A stretch of DNA of 64,000 nucleotides from Clostridium sp. CMCC3677 (GTDB taxonomy: Bacteria > Bacillota > Clostridia > Clostridiales > Clostridiaceae): the NCBI RefSeq assembly GCF_023845585.1, contig NZ_JAMQHS010000003.1, positions 248,001 through 312,000 on the forward strand, written 5' to 3'. This document shows, piece by piece, positions 62,041 to 64,000 of this stretch. Positions within the stretch are counted from its first letter, which is position 1, and every line of letters starts with the position of its first letter. The notes beneath the pieces are model-generated. The model saw only the letters and a program-made list of their open reading frames with translations. It was not told the DNA's origin and made no database searches. The position numbers were made by a program, and so were the translations under genes.

Positions 62041-62652
62041 TTATTTTATAATTTCACTAATTAATCTTTTAAAAAATCGTATATTTTTGCCTTTAATGCA
62101 ACTATATTCCATAGGTGACATTGTTAGAGATCCCAATGTTCCTATTATTATATCTAGCATAGTATCAATCAAACTATTATTTTGAGAATTTAAACCAAAT
62201 AATCTATCCGTAGAAAACTCCCATATCTCCCAAACGCCAGCCATTGCTATTGAAAAACTTAATATAAAAATTAGTGAAAATAGTGGATTTAATTTATCAC
62301 TAACTTTATGTGTATAATTCACATATATAGAAAATCCTATAACACTAATTATGATTCCAGATACAAAATGAAGTATTTTATCATAACAATATATATATGT
62401 ATATATATCAAATACATTGCCTACATACATTGCCATAATTATGAAAGTTAAAATTAACAAGTAAATCATTTTACAATGTTTAATAAAAGTAACAGAAAAA
62501 ACAAACTTTGCAATAAAAATAGTAATAATAAGTAATACAATTCTAAAGACATTATCACCTGACTGAAATAATATATTAAATAGTAAGTGAATTACTAATA
62601 TTGCACTCACTATTATTGTTATTATTTCATCATATGTTAATTTTCTTCTCAA
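62041..62652 (-). CDS. YjdF/DUF2238 family membrane protein
   Basis: A 203-residue protein with about six membrane helices. YDKILHFVSGIIISVIGFSI, GVWEIWEFSTDRLFGLNSQNN, SLIDTMLDIIIGTLGSL match the DUF2238 (YjdF) family, with the D, H, E, E and D polar residues in membrane segments. Function unknown. TTG start after GAGGAGGAATAAATT. Confidence 0.82.
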   Translation of the reverse strand: MRRKLTYDEIITIIVSAILVIHLLFNILFQSGDNVFRIVLLIITIFIAKFVFSVTFIKHCKMIYLLILTFIIMAMYVGNVFDIYTYIYCYDKILHFVSGIIISVIGFSIYVNYTHKVSDKLNPLFSLIFILSFSIAMAGVWEIWEFSTDRLFGLNSQNNSLIDTMLDIIIGTLGSLTMSPMEYSCIKGKNIRFFKRLISEIIK

Positions 62653-62738
62653 AATTTATTCCTCCTCAATTTATATATCTTCTTAAACTATACTTTTTAA
62701 AACAATATTAACTGTAATTTGTTTTAAAATTAAAGCCT

Positions 62739-63704
62739 CTATATTTTTCTAATCATTAAAATGCGAGTAATAATTGCACCACCAATAAAACCTCCTATAT
62801 GCCCTAAATTATCTATACCCTTAATGGTAAATCCAGACATTAAAGTTAAAATTATTATTCCTACTAAATTTAATATATACCCCTTTTTTAATCTATGTCT
62901 TTCTTTTATACTAAATACTAGTATTGCTCCAAGTAAGCCAAATATAGCTCCAGATGCTCCTACCGATACTGAATTTTCATTCAATAATATGCTTAATAAA
63001 CTTGAAGTTATAGCTGATGTAAAATATATACATAAATATTTGTTAACACCAAAAATTCTTTCTACTTGTGGTCCTAAAATATATAATGCATACATATTAG
63101 ATAACAGATGAGTTATACCTCCATGTAAAAATGCACAAGTTATTAATCTCCAAATCTCACCTTGATATATTAAATAATTATATTTAGCTCCAAAATCTAT
63201 TAATACATTTATATCTATGTATAATATGCTTTTAGATTCAAATACTGTTAATAAGAATATAATCACATTTATTGCAATTAAAATTAAAGTGCTCTTCTTA
63301 TTTCTTGAAAATTTATTTAACTTAAATTCAGAGCTTTTATTTATATTAATAATTATATTTTTCAAAGGTTCACATGATTTATCACATAAAACTATGTTAT
63401 TATTTTTTTTATTTATAACTAATTTATTTATATTTTCCTGTTTACTTCCTAAATATTCTCCATTTGAAAATACCACTATATTTAAAGCAAAATTTTTTCC
63501 TAATGTTTTTAAATATGTTACAGCTTCATCTACGTTTATGTCTTCATGTTCTTCACTTGTAACTAGTACACAATAGCTACCATATGGTAATTCCTTTATT
63601 GCAATATAATTTAATTTATCATAAAACTTACTATAATATTCTTTAATATAAAAATTATCATTTTTTATTAAGAAATTAAATAATTTTTGTTCTAAATATT
63701 TCAT
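62739..63704 (-). CDS. Rhomboid-family intramembrane serine protease
   Basis: About 321 residues from the ATG at 63704. A soluble N-terminal domain of about 140 residues precedes the rhomboid core: WRLITCAFLHGGITHLLSNM, GPQVERIFGVNKYL, SVGASGAIFGLLGAILVF with the catalytic Ser, and NLGHIGGFIGGAI with the catalytic His. It cleaves membrane proteins; the substrate is unknown. Layout is like B. subtilis GluP but with a shorter C-terminus, without TPR repeats. Confidence 0.93.
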   Translation of the reverse strand: MKYLEQKLFNFLIKNDNFYIKEYYSKFYDKLNYIAIKELPYGSYCVLVTSEEHEDINVDEAVTYLKTLGKNFALNIVVFSNGEYLGSKQENINKLVINKKNNNIVLCDKSCEPLKNIIININKSSEFKLNKFSRNKKSTLILIAINVIIFLLTVFESKSILYIDINVLIDFGAKYNYLIYQGEIWRLITCAFLHGGITHLLSNMYALYILGPQVERIFGVNKYLCIYFTSAITSSLLSILLNENSVSVGASGAIFGLLGAILVFSIKERHRLKKGYILNLVGIIILTLMSGFTIKGIDNLGHIGGFIGGAIITRILMIRKI

Positions 63705-63745
63705 TCTTAAGTCCATCCCTTTTTATTATCTATTTATATTTTTCA

Positions 63746-63877
63746 GGCTATATTTTATAAAAGTGTTGATATATACATAAGTAATACAAATGCTGCCTTA
63801 AAAATTAAGACAGCATTATATAATATATTTTTATTAGCTATGTTTTAGATATATCAACACATTGCTTAAACATATCC
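63746..63877. mobile_element. Short family A element between pepF and the rhomboid gene
   Basis: GGCTATATTTTATAAAAGTG then TTGATATATACATAAG on the left, and ATATATCAACAC then ATATCC on the right, match the ends of family A. Its interior is replaced by a stem (ATGCTGCCTTAA/TTAAGACAGCAT) that could serve as the pepF terminator. No clear target duplication was found. Confidence 0.6.
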
Positions 63878-63884
63878 TTATTCT

Positions 63885-64000
63885 TTAAAAATCAATCATA
63901 TCTAATAATTCATTAAATCTTTTTATCGTTGCTTCTAAAGGTTCATCAGTAGTCATATCAACACCTGCATTTCTTAGTATATCTATTGGATAATCACTTC
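63885..64000 (-). CDS. Oligoendopeptidase F-like peptidase, C-terminal end (runs off the right edge)
   Basis: The last 38 codons read SDYPIDILRNAGVDMTTDEP, LEATIKRFNELLDMIDF and stop. This matches the C-terminal tail of M3-family PepF (the YPxDxLxxAGVDM segment). The zinc-binding HExxH is outside the window. Confidence 0.75.
   Translation of the reverse strand, partial: SDYPIDILRNAGVDMTTDEPLEATIKRFNELLDMIDF

Noticed and set aside
63746-63877. Target duplication for the family A copy near the right edge
   Set aside because: The 8-mers on the two sides do not match, so insertion cannot be shown for this copy.

Overview
The window comes from a low-GC, endospore-forming, motile Firmicute, most probably a cluster I Clostridium. 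The signs are very AT-rich DNA, strong Shine-Dalgarno sites, frequent TTG and GTG starts, an alpha/beta-type spore SASP, a pyruvate:ferredoxin oxidoreductase, a 4-hydroxybutyrate-type CoA-transferase, and CheD/CheC/FliY-type chemotaxis. I cannot name the species from the sequence alone.

About two thirds of the window (1-38565) is one large motility region, transcribed almost entirely right to left. In transcription order: (i) fapA-like, cheW2, cheD, cheB, cheR, cheA, cheC, cheY, cheW1, fliM, fliY (38565-28106); (ii) flgM, flgN, flgK, flgL, fliW, csrA from a sigma-D promoter (27820-22825); (iii) flaG, a small unknown gene, fliS, fliD, a fliT-like gene, yjfB-like (22648-19365); (iv) the main flagellin with a sigma-D promoter and a CsrA-site hairpin in its leader; (v) a packed island of 14 genes (17823-4873) beginning with a Maf-type flagellin glycosyltransferase and carrying a pseudaminic-acid-type pathway plus unusual decorating enzymes; (vi) a short second flagellin with its own sigma-D promoter; (vii) flgB, flgC, fliE, fliF, fliG (running off the left edge) behind a sigma-A promoter and a class I cyclic-di-GMP riboswitch followed by a terminator.

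The motility control logic is readable. Cyclic-di-GMP should gate the basal-body operon. FlgM and sigma-D should gate late genes. FliW and CsrA should gate flagellin translation, and CsrA-like motifs in front of flgK suggest that the hook-associated protein may be in the same circuit.

The right third is housekeeping and metabolism: two aminotransferases, a HAD phosphatase, a Cys/His-rich DUF1292 protein, PFOR, flavodoxin, MurG, a SASP, a CoA-transferase, RecJ, a DJ-1 protein, topoisomerase IV (parE-parC), a membrane GT2 glycosyltransferase, glutamate dehydrogenase, a YjdF/DUF2238 membrane protein, a rhomboid protease, and the 3' end of a pepF-like peptidase. Its intergenic spaces hold two families of small non-coding mobile repeats, one with clear 8-bp target duplications, an unclassified attenuator-like leader RNA, and an unexplained nested inverted-repeat element. 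No rRNA, tRNA, CRISPR array, full insertion sequence or prophage was seen.
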